Notes: generated by a model from the sequence alone, not told the origin. Counted from the first letter of the stretch, positions 1-11,439 are shown. The stretch: DNA of 64,000 nt from Athripsodes cinereus (GCA_947579605.1 OX388312.1:24389313-24453312); one strand, 5' to 3'. Program-made: numbers and translations.

Positions 1-2301
1 ATGTATGTATATTGTTTAGTCACGAAGGTAATAATTCGACAGAAAAAATATTTTAACGTCAGGTTCAATAAAAAGTTTCGTGACAAATTTAACCCCGGGA
101 GATTAAACAAAAAAAGCAGAAAACATAAATGTGTAATTGTATTTTACATTTTCATTCGTATCTTGTGAATTAAAAATATAATTTCAAAACTTTCTTGGTC
201 GCTTGAAAACTAGAAAATAATACCTATTTCAAAGTACGGAGTATTAGTTACTGATATTCACAAGTGACAAAACTTGGGTGCAACGGTGTGAGTTATTTGC
301 ATAAATTGACATGTAGAATAGCATAATATTTCACAAACCATACTCGAAGAATGAGTACTTTGGCCATAGAGAGTGTCACATTATATAAAAGTTTAAATTT
401 AGTAAGTTGCAAGGTGTGTGTGTGTGTGTGTGTCAACGTACTTACGAAGGCATCGTATAAATGTGAAAGTTATTGGTTGTCGAGACGCGAATACATTCTG
501 AAGTTTTAATAAGTTCGGTAAAAGCGCTGTACATTATGCACGATATATTAAAGTACACTAGCATTAAACTCGGCCTCGAACAAAAAAAAATTAATTGAAA
601 AAAAATCAATAGTATTATATTACATTTTCAAACCCATCACAAAATTGCGAATGAAATGTCAAAAATCATTTAAAAATGGTAACATAATATCGATATTTTT
701 GACAGTTATGTCTGAAGTTATATACTAAATCAATGCTATCGAAGTATGATTTAAAAAATTACATTGATTTAAATAATATAATTACTATTTATATTTTTGC
801 AGTTTTTACAATATGTTTATGCAAATATATTTTATAGATATTTAACATTAAAATTGTATTTTATACATAGTTTAATAAATAAGTTATGTATAACAAAGAG
901 TGAACATTATTTTTCCAATGTCTTGTCTAGTGTCAACATATCAACAAATAAATACACAAATATTTACAGACAGACAGAGTCAGATATTTGCATGTGGATT
1001 ATTAGTCGACGATTTTCTATAGCTTTCTACAGGAACATTTCCACGCCAACGATCGACGTCTAGTTGGTAATGTGATTATTATTATTGAGAAATTGCATAC
1101 ATTCGACGTTATAATCCCGAAGTAGAAGTTAACTGAGAAATACATAATTCGCTGTTGAACGACAACTTATATTCTGTACTCATTTCCCTGAGGTGTGACA
1201 ACCTGTTTAGTACATACTGTCTACATATTATGAATAACTGGCGAGCATGTTGGTAGTTTTGCTGCTCTCAACAAAATCTAAGTTAATACCAAACTATGTA
1301 CATACATGGTTGCATGTTTAGTTTTGAACAATGGTAACAATTTCGTGTCATCCTTAGATAGAAAAAACATTTTCAGCAGAGGTTTATTAGACATTTATTG
1401 TACAAGAGTTACAATTTGCTTACTGAAGATAATTTCTTTATAGTTTAAGGATAAATTATTCCGAAACTTTCTATTACACAAAGTGAACAGATTGATAAAT
1501 TATATACTATTTATTATCTTTTGTACGGATTAAATCTATTAATCATGTTACAAAATATAGAATACTACTTTGTACGCACGAAATGTTTAAAAGACTCGGT
1601 AAACAAATCAAAATCTATACAGAAGTATGATATTATATTAATGAACATTAAGCACATGTAAATAAATAATGTAAAACAAGAATGAATACTTGATTGTGGT
1701 TATGTCAATGTGAGAAGCATTTTCATGCATTTTGTATAAAGTCTAACGATACGTAAGATACTAAAGTATAATTCCAGAAAGCACTTAGCAATCTGTCTTG
1801 TTCAATATATTCACGGATGAACAAATCGTATTTTATTCAGAGACATTATTTTAAACTGAAGAGCTTACCTATGCCTCAGTAGCATTTTGAATTTCACTTG
1901 TTCTTCTTTTATATTCATTCCCTTTGACTTGTGCTAAGACGGAAAAGGTGAAAAAAGGAAAATAATAATAACAAACAAAATAAAATCGCGGGGACATTCT
2001 CCGCATTACAAAAAAAAAAACATCACAAAGAATGATATTGTCTGTGATATCTCAAAAGGAAAAAAATATACCTTCATAATGATCTAGACAATTAAGAACA
2101 ACGAAAATATATTCTGTGAAAGACCGAAAACCCGCTATACAATGAAAAACGCACGATTGCCTACGCAGATACTGAAATAATTAATCATAAGAATACAGAG
2201 GAGTGGATGAGAACAATTATTGTGGGTAAAAAAAAGATACTAATGTTTATTCTAAATCCAAAAATGGAGGACAAAAAGAGGATGTTTAAGAGAACTCATA
2301 C
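1..2301 (-). other. oaf: oaf intron 3 (left part; continues beyond window)
   Basis: This stretch follows the GT donor (GTATGAG on the minus strand, 2295-2301) of oaf exon 3. The next expected oaf exon would continue the protein after the conserved AKLRQ residues, and I do not find it here, so the intron runs past base 1. Apart from a (TG)n tract the sequence is AT-rich with no recognisable coding region; the short open frame at 797-1063 has no family resemblance. Confidence 0.75.
414..433. repeat. (TG)n microsatellite
   Basis: An uninterrupted run of GT dinucleotides about ten units long inside the oaf intron. Simple-sequence repeat with no further content. Confidence 0.9.
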
Positions 2302-2436
2302 CTGTCTTAACTTGGCCATCGCATCGGCCGAAATAAATTCAGTCTTGTCGGCATGAAGTAAGAAGCACATGACTTGGTACTGCGACTGTCCTCGCTCTTC
2401 CTCGCCAAGAACAATAGCCTTTAAAATCTGCACTTC
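2302..2436 (-). CDS. oaf: out at first (oaf), coding exon 3
   Basis: The 135-bp exon encodes 45 residues read on the minus strand, starting EVQILKAIVLGEEERGQSQY and ending ADAMAKLRQ. This is the most conserved block of the Out-at-first family, a secreted animal protein of poorly known biochemical role; the core LGEEERGQSQYQVMCF is nearly the same as I recall for fly Oaf, and human OAF has a similar LGELEKGQSQFQ stretch. It is bounded by an AG acceptor at 2437-2438 after a T-rich tract and a GT donor at 2295-2301. It joins exon 2 in phase 0 after IDFTN, matching the family order (LIDFRN then EVQ). The exon sits 47 kb from exon 2. The next exon lies outside the window. No open frame with an ATG marks it, so it is easy to miss. 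Identity is strong; the exon limits rest on splice consensus only. Confidence 0.93.
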
Positions 2437-2554
2437 CTGGAAAAAATACAAACAAATAATTGATTTTGTTTTCACTAAATGAGTAAAACTCCATTTTTAA
2501 ATTAAAAAATTTATAAGTAAAAAATACTTAAGAGTTTTAAATTTCTTTATTTAT

Positions 2555-2595
2555 CAGTTACACGTGTTTCGGGTTGCAAGCCCATATTCATACTG
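2555..2595 (-). ncRNA. hammerhead-ribozyme-like motif, left palindrome arm
   Basis: Minus-strand reading: helix I CAGT (2592-2595) pairs with ACTG (2555-2558); core ATGAATA in place of CTGATGA; an extra T; helix II GGG/CCC with a seven-base loop; GAAA; self-complementary ACACGTGT as helix III; then A at the cleavage position. Positions 3 and 8 are A and U instead of C and G, a change that keeps pairing. Helix II is intact in this arm. Architecture is seen directly; activity is not shown. Confidence 0.55.
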
Positions 2596-2688
2596 ATTTG
2601 TTAGTTGGTATTACAATGAAATCATTGTAATACCTGGTATTGTAATACATGGTATTACAATGAATCATTGTAATACCAACTAACAAAT

Positions 2689-2729
2689 CAGTATGAATAT
2701 GGGCTTGCAACCGGAAACACGTGTAACTG
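2689..2729 (+). ncRNA. hammerhead-ribozyme-like motif, right palindrome arm
   Basis: Inverted copy of the left-arm motif. Helix I CAGT (2689-2692) and ACTG (2726-2729), core ATGAATA with extra T, GAAA at 2714-2717, palindromic ACACGTGT. Helix II has decayed at its base: CCG replaces CCC, leaving a G-G mismatch next to GAAA, so this copy is probably the weaker of the two. Confidence 0.5.
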
Positions 2730-3552
2730 ATAAATAAAGAAATTTAAAACTCTTAAGTATTTTTTACTTATAAATTTTTTAACAAACAAATAATGGTGAA
2801 ATAAAACTTAACAACAGGCATCAAAAGCAATACCAATACAATCAAAATCCACTAAACATTACATAGACATTGGATAAAAAACGAGTGTCATTTTTGCGTC
2901 CCTTTAAAACGTAATTAAATACCCCGATTATCAAAGGAATTGTACACAAACAATGTATTGTAAATTTAATCAACGATTTGTTATAAACGAAAACGATTGC
3001 CATTCCTCATTTCTCATATCAGATTATATTTGATGTCCATATGATTCGCTTTGTTGGTCATACAGCCGTCTAGCAAATATAATACGAGTATGTACATCGT
3101 AAAGCGAGGTTCATACATATTGTATGAAAGTAATATGGAAAATCTATTGTCATTCACGAACATACCAATTCCGAATATAACTACACCTAATAGTGTATTA
3201 GAGTACTCACTTGTTTGGCACATATTTACATATTACCAAACACAATATATTCGGCTATCTCACATACTGATCTTAATTCAATTTCCCATATTACGACGCC
3301 GAACACGTTTGACGCAATATTAATAAATTTTAATTCACTGCACAGACGAATAAGAAAAAAATATTGAAAAACTCATAAAATAACATTATACGGGAATCGC
3401 AAGTATTTCATATGTTTAAAAAAACCGTAAAGGAGGTATTAAAATAAAATATTCAATGTTTTTTAAAGATTACGCATTTTGTCACGTAAACGTGTGAGTA
3501 TTGAAAAAGAAGTGGGATACAATATAAACTAAAAATGTCATATTATCCTATG

Positions 3553-3795
3553 AAGTCCCCGGTAGAGAATAGGCCTCCCAACCTTTTTCAGTTTTTGAGA
3601 GTCCTGTAATAGGCAGGTATTCGTAAAACATATTTTTATAGATATTTCATTTCTTCAGTTCAGCGATAAGGTCCTTAATATCTAAGCTTTTGTTAGCATG
3701 GAGAGGACGATTTGCTTGTTTATACTATACTGTAGATCTGTTGACTACCCCACTCGTGGGAAACGGCGTAATGGTATGAATGAATGAATGAAGTT
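3553..3795 (+). mobile_element. SINE-like family 1 copy, diverged
   Basis: Matches the intact copy at 23313-23566 in order: a head near CCCCGGTAGAGAAT, GAGAGTCCTGTAATAGGCAGG, CAGCGATAAGG, ATGGAGAGGACGATTTGCTTG, CTACCCCACTCGTGGGAAACG and the terminal CGTAATGGTATGAATG. The tail is (TGAA)n rather than (ATAGT)n. Clearly decayed, with a deletion in the middle where the CCACCCATCCTGAATG block is missing. Confidence 0.75.
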
Positions 3796-4224
3796 ATATT
3801 ATTGGGATAACAAAAAAAATGTTCTATCAAATAACCTTTTTAATCTTAGATAACAAATAAGACATTTATAATTAAAAAAAAAACTAAGCTTATAGACAAG
3901 CACGAGTAAAACTTGAATTTTAATTAATTAAACAATTGAATTCTGTAAATTAACACTCAATGCTAATATTTAAATTTACTAATTTGATTAGAATTGAAAT
4001 GATTTTAACAGATAATAATATTTATTTATAATTAAATTCCACAAAATAATCAATTTAATAAACATCTCATGAAATAATTTACGACTTCTATCAAAATAAA
4101 CAGAGTTATTCTTTATTTATTTATTTTGATATGATATGAAAAGGCAACTTGTTTTATGAATGAGTTTACATTTATCGGCAAGAGAAACATCGAAAGAGTA
4201 CAGTCAAAAGATTTCAAACGTTGC

Positions 4225-4390
4225 ACAAGTTGAAGAAGTTTTGGCCGACCAGCCCTTCAGGCTACCACTATAACGCGATGGGGGAAAATGATACTTTCTT
4301 CGTGTGGAAATTCGGATACATGGAAGTCCCCAGATTTCTACGCTATCCAGGTGGTCCGTAGGTCTCCTTCAATGTATATTTATATATAAT
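4225..4390 (+). repeat. Interspersed repeat family 2 (CCCTTCAGG), old copy
   Basis: Contains GACCAGCCCTTCAGGCTACC followed by a region resembling the copies at 41868-41990 and 62030-62175. Those share AGCCCTTCAGG-, CCCGCTCGTGAG- and GGGCATGGGAGA-type words in the same order. This copy is the most diverged of the three. Class unknown; possibly a SINE or LINE 3' region. Confidence 0.4.
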
Positions 4391-4934
4391 TGAAAATTGT
4401 AAATACTGTAGTTGTTAAGTTTATGTTCGCTGCTTTTGGTTAGGTTCAAATCATTAATCTATATAATGTTCTTATGTAAGGAACGCGCCGACAAATCTGT
4501 TTTAATGCATATAGCGCGACTGTATCATTGTATTTAATGTTGATATGATATGAAATGAATAATTAATAAAAAAAAAAAACTATCGAATGAAAATTGTATG
4601 ATATTGATGAAAATATTTTGAAGCTTTGTAATATCTACAAAAAAAAGTAAAAAAGTAATGTAAAACTTTTTTTCATTAGCACTGCTAATACATGTGTTAT
4701 CGAGGGATTTAAACACGATAACATTTAGATTTCTAAGTGCCAAAATGGGTATTAAGAGTAAATTACGTAAATATCAATTTTAACATGTTTTTGGTTACAT
4801 GATTTCATTATACGCAGTTTCAAATAATCAAAATAATATATCCATAGTTACATAATATATTCTATATTTTAAATTCATCCACTTGTTTACGGGTGATCAG
4901 AGAAATCCATATCCATAACACGTAAAAGGGTCAA

Positions 4935-5105
4935 GCCACCCATTTTATCGCGGCATCTCCCACAAGTGGGGTAGCCACCGGACTAACTGCTATCTGCTAC
5001 TGCTATATACTGCTATCAATAAAAGTCAAGATATTCAGAATGGGTGGCATACCTCATCGCTAAATTGTAGATGTTGATTGTCTTATACGTGAGGTTTAGC
5101 GAACA
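4935..5105 (-). mobile_element. SINE-like family 1 copy
   Basis: Inverted relative to 23313-23566: CGCGGCATCTCCCACAAGTG, GGGTAGCCACCGGACTAACT, TCAAGATATTCAGAATGGGT and CCTCATCGCTAAATT in order, ending at a TTTAGCGAACAC remnant. It lies just left of the large hAT element. The head region is missing or unrecognisable. Confidence 0.7.
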
Positions 5106-5197
5106 CGAAAACAACGACAATAAACAGTATTGCTAGAAAGAAATGTCAATATTTCAACCTACAAATAGTTAATACCGTAGTGAAAATATATACTTAC

Positions 5198-5205
5198 CCC
5201 TATAC
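5198..5205. repeat. 8-bp target site duplication, left (CCCTATAC)
   Basis: CCCTATAC immediately precedes the left terminal repeat; the identical octamer follows the right terminal repeat at 9826-9833. An exact 8-bp duplication is the hallmark of hAT-superfamily insertion. Confidence 0.9.
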
Positions 5206-7028
5206 TAGTGATGTAACGAATATTCGCATTCGCATTCGCGAATATTCGCATATTTCAAAGTATTCGCATTCGCATTCGCAAAAAAATATGCGAATGTTTT
5301 GCGAATATTATTTTAGTAATAAAGTATCTGGTCTGTTCCGTGTTGGCCACATTTGTTGTATTGTTTCCTGTGTTCGTTTGCTTGATGATGTTATTATTAT
5401 TAGGAGAAATATGCATTTGTGGAGATTTAATTTATATGTTTGTTTCTTAAAACGTAATACTTATATTACAACTGCTATGAGTATAGGGCCCTACAATAAT
5501 TTTATATTCTATTTAAGGAATATTTATATCATACTACAAGGTGAACCACACTAAAGTATTCTCTCAGAATTTTCGGGGCTTGAAGACTAAGAGCGAGGAG
5601 TTTAGAGCAAACTTATTTGCAAATAGTTATGATATAATTGTTCTGACGGAAGCTTGGCTAAATTGTGGCATATTTGACAGCGAACTTTTTCAAAACGAAT
5701 ATACAATTTACCGCAAGGATAGGGATTTCATGTTGAGTGGTAAAAGGGATGGAGGTGGGGTCTTAATTGCTGTGGATCGGACACTAGGATATTCATCCAC
5801 TCTTGTTTGGGATGATACTGGTGAAAGTTTTTTTTACCAGTATTCGTTTTTCATCGGTAACGCATGAAAAAATGCTCACCGCTACTGGGTGTAGTATATG
5901 TATATACCGCCTTCCACATCCTTAGATACTTAAAACATCTTTTTTTAAAGTATATCTGAACGATTAATCAGCTATTACGGCAAAACGGATATTTGTCTTA
6001 TTGGAGATTCCAATATCCCAACAATCCAATGGAAAAAAGACCCCGATGTTGATTCAATCTTTGTTCCGTATTCTTATTCGTGTCCTGTTGCGCAGTATTT
6101 GATAGAATCTATATCTTTTCTCAATATGTTTCAGTCTAACGGAGTTTATAACAGCAATCAAGTTATCTTGGATTTAGTTCTTTCAACTATTCCGTGTTCT
6201 GTTACCAGATGTGACTCTCCACTGGTTGGTAAGGATTCACACTATCCTTCACTGTTGATAGATTATGAGTTTGAAATTGCTGAGGATTTGTCTCAAAATA
6301 TGATCCAGAAATTAATATACTTTAAGTCAAACTTTTCGGAAATAAATTTTGAACTACAAAGTGTTGATTGGGTCAGTGTTTTGGGAAACGGACCGGTGAA
6401 TAAGATGATTGAATCTTTTTATGGTTATGATTTGCCAATAATTGAGAAGCATACACCTACATATGAAGAGGGTGTCACCTAATAATTTTCCCAAATGGTT
6501 CTCTAATAGAATTCTGTTATTGTTTAAGAGAAGTCTAAGGCTTGGCGTAAGTTGAAGATGAACCGTAATGATTCTGACTACAATTTATTTTTTCAACTAA
6601 GAGCTCAGTTGAAGTTGTCGCAGAATCACGATTATAGGTCTTTTATTAATAACACTGAGAAGTCACTTAAGGGCAATGTCAAGTCTTTCTTTTCATTCGT
6701 GAATTCCCTTAAAGAATCTAGAGGCTATCCAAGGGTAATGGGTGACGGTGACCAGACTTCGAGCGATCCAGAGGGAATTGCAAACTTGTTTTCGACGTTT
6801 TTTGGTTCTGTATTTTCACTGAATAATTTGCATGATTCTAATACTAAAGAATTGGAAAATATTTTAACTAACTCATGTTTATCCATGGTTAATATCTTGA
6901 AATCTGATATTCATAAACGTTTATTAGGTATAGATGAGACAAAAGGAGTTGGCCCTGATGGTCTAGCACCAATATATTAAAGAGATGTGTAAGTCATTTA
7001 ACCAAACCATTGTATCTGACATTTATTA

Positions 7029-7292
7029 GAACACCTTGCTGCAGGAGGCAATCTAGACTATGGGACATGGAAAACCCTAAATCGACTGAGATCTGGTGTA
7101 GGAAACTGCCGCGACAATAGAGAACGATTGGGCTTCCTACAGGACGAATCCGGAGCGTGTGACTGTGGTGCAGCACAGACTATGCCACACTTGTTGGAGT
7201 GTCCATTGTGCCCTGTCACTTGCACTATGGAGGATATTTTTGACGCATCTCCACCTGCTGCGCGTTTTGCGCAGTACTGGGAATCAGTTTGA
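7029..7292 (+). pseudogene. LINE C-terminal fragment (Cys-Cys-His-Cys knuckle), nested insertion
   Basis: An 87-codon open frame with stop but no ATG start, inserted into the RT of the host LINE. It reads LDYGTWKTLNRLRSGVGNCR, then ERLGFLQ, then the zinc-knuckle-like CDCGAAQTMPHLLECPLC found near the C-terminus of many insect LINE polyproteins, and ends QYWESV. A short AT-rich tail with ATAAATAAAT follows (to about 7330). The host LINE frame resumes after TTAG, and TTAG is also present at the left junction, a possible short target duplication. From a family different from the host LINE. Confidence 0.75.
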
Positions 7293-8341
7293 TGGGTTTT
7301 TTCTCTGGGTTTCGACACGATAAATAAATTAGGAGTTTACAAGAAGGATGCTTTCCATGCAAATGGAAGATGGCTAGTATTATTCCTTTGCATAAATCTG
7401 GCAGCAAATCGGACGTTCGTAACTACAGACCAATTTTAATTCTATCACCTATTTAAAAAATATTTGAGGGTATGGTTCGTGAACAAATTACTTTTTTCCT
7501 GAAGCCGTATCTTCTTGTAGAGTAGCATGGATTCATGAGTGGAAGATCGACAGTAACAAATCTGTTTTTTTTTTCTCAGCTATGGACAATCGTATACAGT
7601 TGGATGCCATTTATATCGGCTTTCAAAAGGCATTTGATAAAGTAGAACATCGACTTTTTTCAACTAAGGTGGATTGAATCATATATTTCTGATAGATTGA
7701 TGACAGTTAAACTTAACGGTTACTCATCTGGCAGTGTCAGTGTTACATCTGGTGTCCCTCAGGGGTCTTCTTTGGGTCCTTTACTTTTCACGATATTCAT
7801 AAACAACATAAAAAAGTGCTTTGACCACTCAGAGCTTCTATTATTTGCGGACGATTTAAAAATATACTGTCAAATTCAATTATTGTTTGACTATGAAATG
7901 CTTAACGAGGACTTGGAAAGACTACACGAGTACTGTAAAAGAAATAACTTGCACTTGAATCTGGAGAAGTGTAATCTGATCTCTTTTACCAAAAAATAGA
8001 AACAAAATTCGATAAATTTACAATATCCATAATCATGATTTAAAAGAAGTAAATAAGATTAGAGATTTAGGAGTGGTGTTTGACTCTGAGCTTCACTTTG
8101 ATGATCACGTGAACAAAATTATCGAAGAGAGCAATAAAATACTGGGATTTATTCTGAGATCTACAAAGTCATTTAGGTTATATGAATCGTATTTGTACTT
8201 GTACTTATCGTTGTTTCGCTCCAAGCTGGAGGACTGTTCCTCTGTATGGAATCCACATTTTAAAAAATATGTCGATCAAGTTGAGAGAACTCAGTCTAAA
8301 TTCATTCGTTTGGTTAGAAAGAGATTGCATTATCCTGTATT

Positions 8342-8990
8342 TATTAAATAATAATAATAATAATTTTATTTACCAAAAAAAAAAATATTTACAGAACAGA
8401 GTATAACAATTTTTCACTATTTAAATTCAAATTTATGAACTCAATATTACCTCACTGGATTTGCACCCGTATCGAGGTAGTATTATTATTATAACTACAA
8501 AAAAAAATACCATAGAAAATAACAAAAATTGACATAATCAAAAAAGAAAAAAAGGCTTCACATCGGAATGCTACACAGCAGACTCTCAGACTCGTCCAGT
8601 CCCAAATTGAGGAGAAAAGAGTAAATCACAGTCTTCGTCATAACACTCCCTTTTGTACGTTAAATCCTCTGTAGTATAGTATTATAGAGTCTTGGCCCGA
8701 GAAATGTGTGGAAACGCCTCATAAATGAGGTCGGCACTTGTGGCACCGCAAGATTTCCAATTTGCCTCGTATACCTATTTTGTGGAACCATGTCCATAGA
8801 TTTTACATTTTTACCAACTTCCATCATCAATCTTATCATATAGATTTGCCTGACATTCAATAGCATTGATTTTTCATACAGTTGTTGGGTTGGGTAAGTG
8901 TACTCTAAATTGAACATAACCTTGATTATTAATTTTTGTGCCTTATAAGCCGGATCCAATATTGTTTTGGCCACTCCACTACTAAAGATT
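8342..8990 (-). mobile_element. LINE 3' fragment (CR1/Kiri-like), nested, minus strand
   Basis: The minus strand carries an open C-terminal stretch (8660-8974) with DPAYKAQKLIIKV, YPTQQLY, LLNVRQIYMIRL and FHTFLGPRLYN, typical of the end of CR1-like LINE polyproteins. The 3' UTR runs down to an (ATT)n tail at 8343-8365. It interrupts the plus-strand host LINE, whose sequence resumes after about 8990. Confidence 0.7.
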
Positions 8991-9825
8991 TGCCTAAATT
9001 GGAATTGTGAAGAGTTTTGCTGGATGCAACCTGAGAAAAATTTGCTAGTCCGAATACGATGTGCCTAATATTTTAGATAGGATTAACTTTAGAATGCTTC
9101 CTTTAACAAGATCTTGTTTTCCGTTCTACATTAAAAAAAAACAAAAACGATTGCAGACTCAAGAAACCCTGTTTATAGAATTTTAAAATGCCAATTACGT
9201 CAGGTTTGTGAGAAAGGAGAGTTGAGAGTAGAATAAGATGAAATAAATATAAAAAAAATGTATATGTTTGATAAAATGTGAAGTGTTTGGGATAGTATTA
9301 ATTTTTAGACTGTTTTTTAAATTTTTGATTTTTCTTTTTTAAGAGTTTTTTTGTATTGTTATTGCATACATTAGTGAAGTGTGAATGTGTTTGTGCGAAT
9401 GAATGTATTAGGTATGTGTGCGAAATTGGGTGAGCATCGATTTGTAATAGGAATGGGTGATTGGATGTATTGTGAATTAATACCTATATTATGTGTAAGA
9501 TTTTCTATAATTGTTTTGTGTGTTATTGCTGAAGTATGCACTGTTTCGATGTAAGACTATTGGAATGTTTTTGTCGCTTACATGTTTATATTTATATGTC
9601 TTTCATCTGTTGTGTACCATGTAAATGAAGAAACAAATCAGTAATTCGGTGAAAGTACCGGATACTTACCCGGTACATTGTGGAAAAAGGTACTGCAAGA
9701 AAATATTCTTTAAGAAAACCGAGGAGTTTTGGAATATTTCAAATTCCTATACCATTTTCAAGTCAATATTCGCATTCGCATTCGCATTCGCGAATATCCA
9801 AAATCAGACATTCGTTACATCACTA

Positions 9826-9833
9826 CCCTATAC
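9826..9833. repeat. 8-bp target site duplication, right (CCCTATAC)
   Basis: Identical to 5198-5205; marks the right boundary of the hAT-type element. Confidence 0.9.
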
Positions 9834-10261
9834 GGAATAGTACGGTATTTAAATCATTAAGTAGTGCATCATAGGATATACCAAATGGAATAATAATATT
9901 CAGAGCGGATATTTCATTTTCAAGTATTATAATATACTTTCGTCCAATAAAAAAAGTTGAGGCGAAAATAAGACAGAGGCTTTTGTTGTCGTAAATGACA
10001 TCGTGTTTTGTTTGTTTTTCGCATATTTTTTGTTTACATATCGTGACGAAGTGACATCTACAAACATATTGGGCTATAAGATTTTGTGTTACAGAGGTTG
10101 CCCGCGTAAATTGGATAAGGTACCATTTCAGGTGATAGGGGAAATAAAGAAATAGGGTAATACATTTTCACCGAGAAAATTTATGTTCAGAAGACGGAAA
10201 AAATCAAGTTATTTAATTAATACTGTCGATTACAAAATAAAATTAGATTTTATCTCAATCT

Positions 10262-10480
10262 ATCAAGGCATGTCCAACAAACGAGATAGGCAGCAGACTA
10301 AATGGTGAAAGTCTGAATCTTCATGCCAATAAAAAAGTAAGACATAGGTGGCATATTTCTTTGCTGCATATTAGTATAGAAATGTCTTTTGATTAATGTT
10401 GTTCGAACACATGCCTTTAACAGAACATTCGAAAACTTATTGAAGAGCGGGATATCTATTCTTTTCCGGGAGTTTCACGA
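10262..10480 (-). mobile_element. SINE-like family 1 copy, diverged
   Basis: Reverse-oriented traces of the family in order: GCAGCAGACTAAATG, TGCCAATAAAAAAGTAAGAC, GGTGGCATATTTCTTTGCTG, TGTTCGAACACATGCC, ACATTCGAAAACTTATTGAA and TATTCTTTTCCGGG. Old copy with many substitutions. Confidence 0.65.
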
Positions 10481-11439
10481 TACGTCAGATTTATCTACGT
10501 CAATGTTCTAATAAATAGGAGTTATAACATAACTAATATCTGGGAAAAAAGACTCTATGGATTTGATTGATATAAATATTAAATGATGATATCTAAACTC
10601 ATAAATATTGAAAAATTTTAGACAGATTTCTCAGTTGGTTTTTTAAACATAGACTACATAAATTGATACGTGAGAATATTGAGAATTGACACGTGTCGGC
10701 TGGAAGGCTATTTGGTTGTCATGTCGCCAATTCGTGTTTCATTTTCGATGTAAATAGGTATATTACAAATAAACGGAACGAAATATTCACTACTTCAGCG
10801 CTTAAAATAAATTCCAAAATAAATGTAAACAAAATACATAAATAACACTACAATATAATATATTTTTCAGTACAGAATTTATTCTTAGGATAATAATATC
10901 GTTGAGAGGGACCATAAAACAAATGAAGTTTTGAAAGAGCAATTAAAACAAAAGACAAATGATTCAGGACAAAAGAACGTCCATTAAAAACATTGTGCTG
11001 TGTTTTATGTATGTACACACCACGCATGTATGTATGTACTACTATGTGACACAGCTGAACCACGCATATAAGGGCGTAAATAGTAAAGTATACAATCTGC
11101 AGTATCGGAAATGTGAAGCCATTAATAGTGAGAAGCCATAAACTTGGACCATAAATAAAACTACTGTTGTCAAACTATTTCTATGAATGAACTGTTCAGT
11201 ACATGGCATCGGACACAATCTACTCGATCTACCAGCTTACAAACGGGTCAAAGAAAAAGTGGGACGCGACGTTACAAACTGTGTTTGGATATAAACACAA
11301 TAATACCTACCGTAGAACAAGTAGACAAGCATTAACAGCAACAGTAAAATGTACCAAATAGGAACTTTTATTTTATTACATACAAACACGAAAAAAAATT
11401 ATATCCAGAATAAATGTAAGAAATATCAAACACACTACT

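Larger units (their letters stand above)
2502..2782. repeat. 281-bp near-perfect palindrome (Penelope-like end pair)
   Basis: Left arm from 2502 (starting TTAAAAAATTTATAAG) is repeated in inverted orientation ending at 2782, with a centre of short GGTATTACAATGA-type direct and inverted repeats around 2607-2675. Each arm holds a hammerhead-like motif, listed separately, read from the centre outwards. Outer parts (AAGTATTTTTTACTTATAA) resemble the AT-rich 3' tails of the other hammerhead-bearing ends in this window. The simplest reading is two head-to-head terminal fragments of a Penelope-like element. No coding sequence lies inside and no target duplication is obvious. Confidence 0.85.
5541..9180 (+). 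pseudogene. CR1/Jockey-type LINE, inactive, inside the hAT element
   Basis: Pieces in order. An apurinic-type endonuclease N-terminal part spans 5541-5867 (QNFRGLKTKSEEF, DIIVLTEAWL, YRKDRD, GGGVLIAVDR). Its C-terminal part with GDSNIPTIQW lies at about 5990-6040 in another frame. The linker and start of the reverse transcriptase (GVGPDGLAP) are at 6552-6980. RT motifs follow: RNYRPILILSP near 7410-7450, then GVPQGSSLGPLLFTIFINNI and LLLFADDLKIY at 7697-7999. A C-terminal domain is at 8073-8351. Several frameshifts and stops separate the pieces, so it cannot be active. The catalytic FADD box itself is preserved. Foreign LINE pieces interrupt it at about 7027-7330 and 8342-8990. The 5' end starts close to the hAT terminus and may be truncated. 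Confidence 0.85.
5206..9825. mobile_element. hAT-type DNA transposon, 4.62 kb, carrying dead LINE sequence
   Basis: Ends are inverted repeats of TAGTGATGTAACGAAT (5206-5221 and, reversed, at 9810-9825). Inside both ends lie subterminal runs of ATTCGC/GCGAAT hexamers around CGCGAATAT. It is flanked by the exact 8-bp duplication CCCTATAC. Length, terminal sequence and duplication size all fit a hAT element. I find no hAT transposase reading frame. Instead most of the interior is a degraded CR1/Jockey-like LINE with two further LINE pieces nested in it. Either a LINE landed in a non-autonomous element, or the element moved after capturing LINE sequence. The duplicated target is still perfect, so insertion at this site need not be ancient, although the LINE inside is badly broken. 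Confidence 0.85.

Noticed and set aside
5180..5554. 124-codon open frame with HSHSH-like repeats
   Set aside because: It is the translation of the ATTCGC hexamer array and terminal repeat of the hAT-type element and runs across the element boundary; not a gene.
9625..9874. Two overlapping short open frames near the right end of the hAT element
   Set aside because: They also read through the hexamer array and out across the target duplication into flanking DNA.
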